DNA from: Massilia timonae CCUG 45783
GTDB lineage: Bacteria; Pseudomonadota; Gammaproteobacteria; Burkholderiales; Burkholderiaceae_D
NCBI RefSeq assembly: GCF_000315425.1
Contig: NZ_JH992924.1
Location: 184,695-248,694 of the forward strand
Direction: 5' to 3'
DNA length: 64,000 nucleotides
Shown here: positions 63,694-64,000 of the stretch, piece by piece
How positions within the stretch are numbered: position 1 is the first letter of the stretch
Layout: each line of letters opens with the position of its first letter
Program-made: the position numbers and the translations under genes
The notes under the pieces: model-generated
Database searches by the model: none
Told to the model about the DNA's origin: nothing
What the model saw: only the letters and a program-made list of their open reading frames with translations

Positions 63694-64000
63694 ATGAGTT
63701 CGTCACCAGTGAGTTCCCCAGGCGCCGCGCCTTACTATTATGTCCCCGGCCCGTCGCGCTGGCCGCTGCTGGCCGGCCTGTCGATGCTGGTGACGATGGC
63801 CGGTGCGTCCGGCTGGGTCAACAGCATGTCATGGGCGCCGCCCGTGTGCCTGGCCGGCATCGTCGCCATGCTGGTGGTGCTGTACTTCTGGTTCGGCGAC
63901 GCGATCCGCGAATCCGAATCGGGCCTGTACGGCAAGCGCATCGACCTGTCCTACCGCTGGTCGATGAGCTGGTTCATTTTTTCGGAGGTGATGTTCTTCG
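63694..64000 (+). CDS. ctaE: Cytochrome c oxidase subunit III, 5' part (runs off window)
   Basis: The frame starts at ATG 63694 after AGAGGAGATAAAC and is open to the window end. The N-terminus YYYVPGPSRWPLLAGLSMLV and later GDAIRESESGLYGKRIDLSY, RWSMSWFIFSEVMFF are characteristic of CoxIII, including the start of the FIxSEVMFF helix. The remaining about 180 residues are outside. Confidence 0.95.
   Translation, partial: MSSSPVSSPGAAPYYYVPGPSRWPLLAGLSMLVTMAGASGWVNSMSWAPPVCLAGIVAMLVVLYFWFGDAIRESESGLYGKRIDLSYRWSMSWFIFSEVMFF

Overview
The window looks like a chromosome segment of a high-GC betaproteobacterium of the Oxalobacteraceae, most like Massilia and relatives. Evidence: the cytochrome c oxidase cluster coxB-ctaD-small assembly protein-ctaG-DUF2970-ctaE is ordered as in Burkholderiales; there are glcDEF, ubiA, PEP-CTERM, TonB-receptor and pilT/pilU genes of that type; and the codon use is GC-rich outside one island. 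The genus is inferred from gene content, not from a marker gene. I found no rRNA, tRNA or CRISPR array.

1-16.9 kb is ordinary chromosome. It holds the end of a LysR regulator, a 2OG-Fe(II) oxygenase, a PduO-type cobalamin adenosyltransferase, the glycolate oxidase operon glcDEF, two exported proteins (one DUF2145), a glutathione peroxidase, two consecutive TonB-dependent receptors, a REP-like palindrome pair, pilT-pilU, a YggS-type PLP protein and proC.

16.9-41.7 kb is an insertion-sequence-rich accessory island between proC and a GH31 glycosidase gene, with visibly AT-richer stretches. It holds five whole or nearly whole ISs with readable ends (IS21, IS66, IS50-like IS4, two IS3), an IS5 copy killed by a stop codon, a truncated second IS5 copy and other remnants. 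Cargo includes orphan hypothetical genes, a DUF4238 gene split by IS21, a McrBC-type restriction pair, and a class II microcin-like locus. That locus comprises a double-glycine precursor peptide, a two-helix candidate immunity protein, an HlyD-type adaptor and a C39-peptidase ABC exporter. The adaptor gene is split by the IS50-like element with a 9-bp target duplication, so export is probably off in this strain, although the ancestral frame can be rebuilt exactly.

41.7-59.6 kb is chromosome again: a YihQ-like GH31 glycosidase, a yqjD/yqjE/yqjK-like trio, ubiA, a Tat-exported PhoX phosphatase with a candidate Pho box, a PEP-CTERM protein, an MscS-type channel, oxyR (both redox cysteines present), a third PilT-family ATPase, rfaE2, an FAD-linked oxidase broken by one in-frame amber codon, an SGNH hydrolase, a DUF985 cupin, a GNAT acetyltransferase, trmL, comF and a BioC-like methyltransferase. 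59.6-64 kb is the cytochrome c oxidase operon, preceded by a good sigma-70 promoter and a long leader with several inverted repeats. ctaE runs off the end.

The best candidate for a new system is the microcin-like locus (38.7 down to 32.8 kb), which also has an 18-codon upstream reading frame whose stop codon overlaps the Shine-Dalgarno site of the precursor gene.
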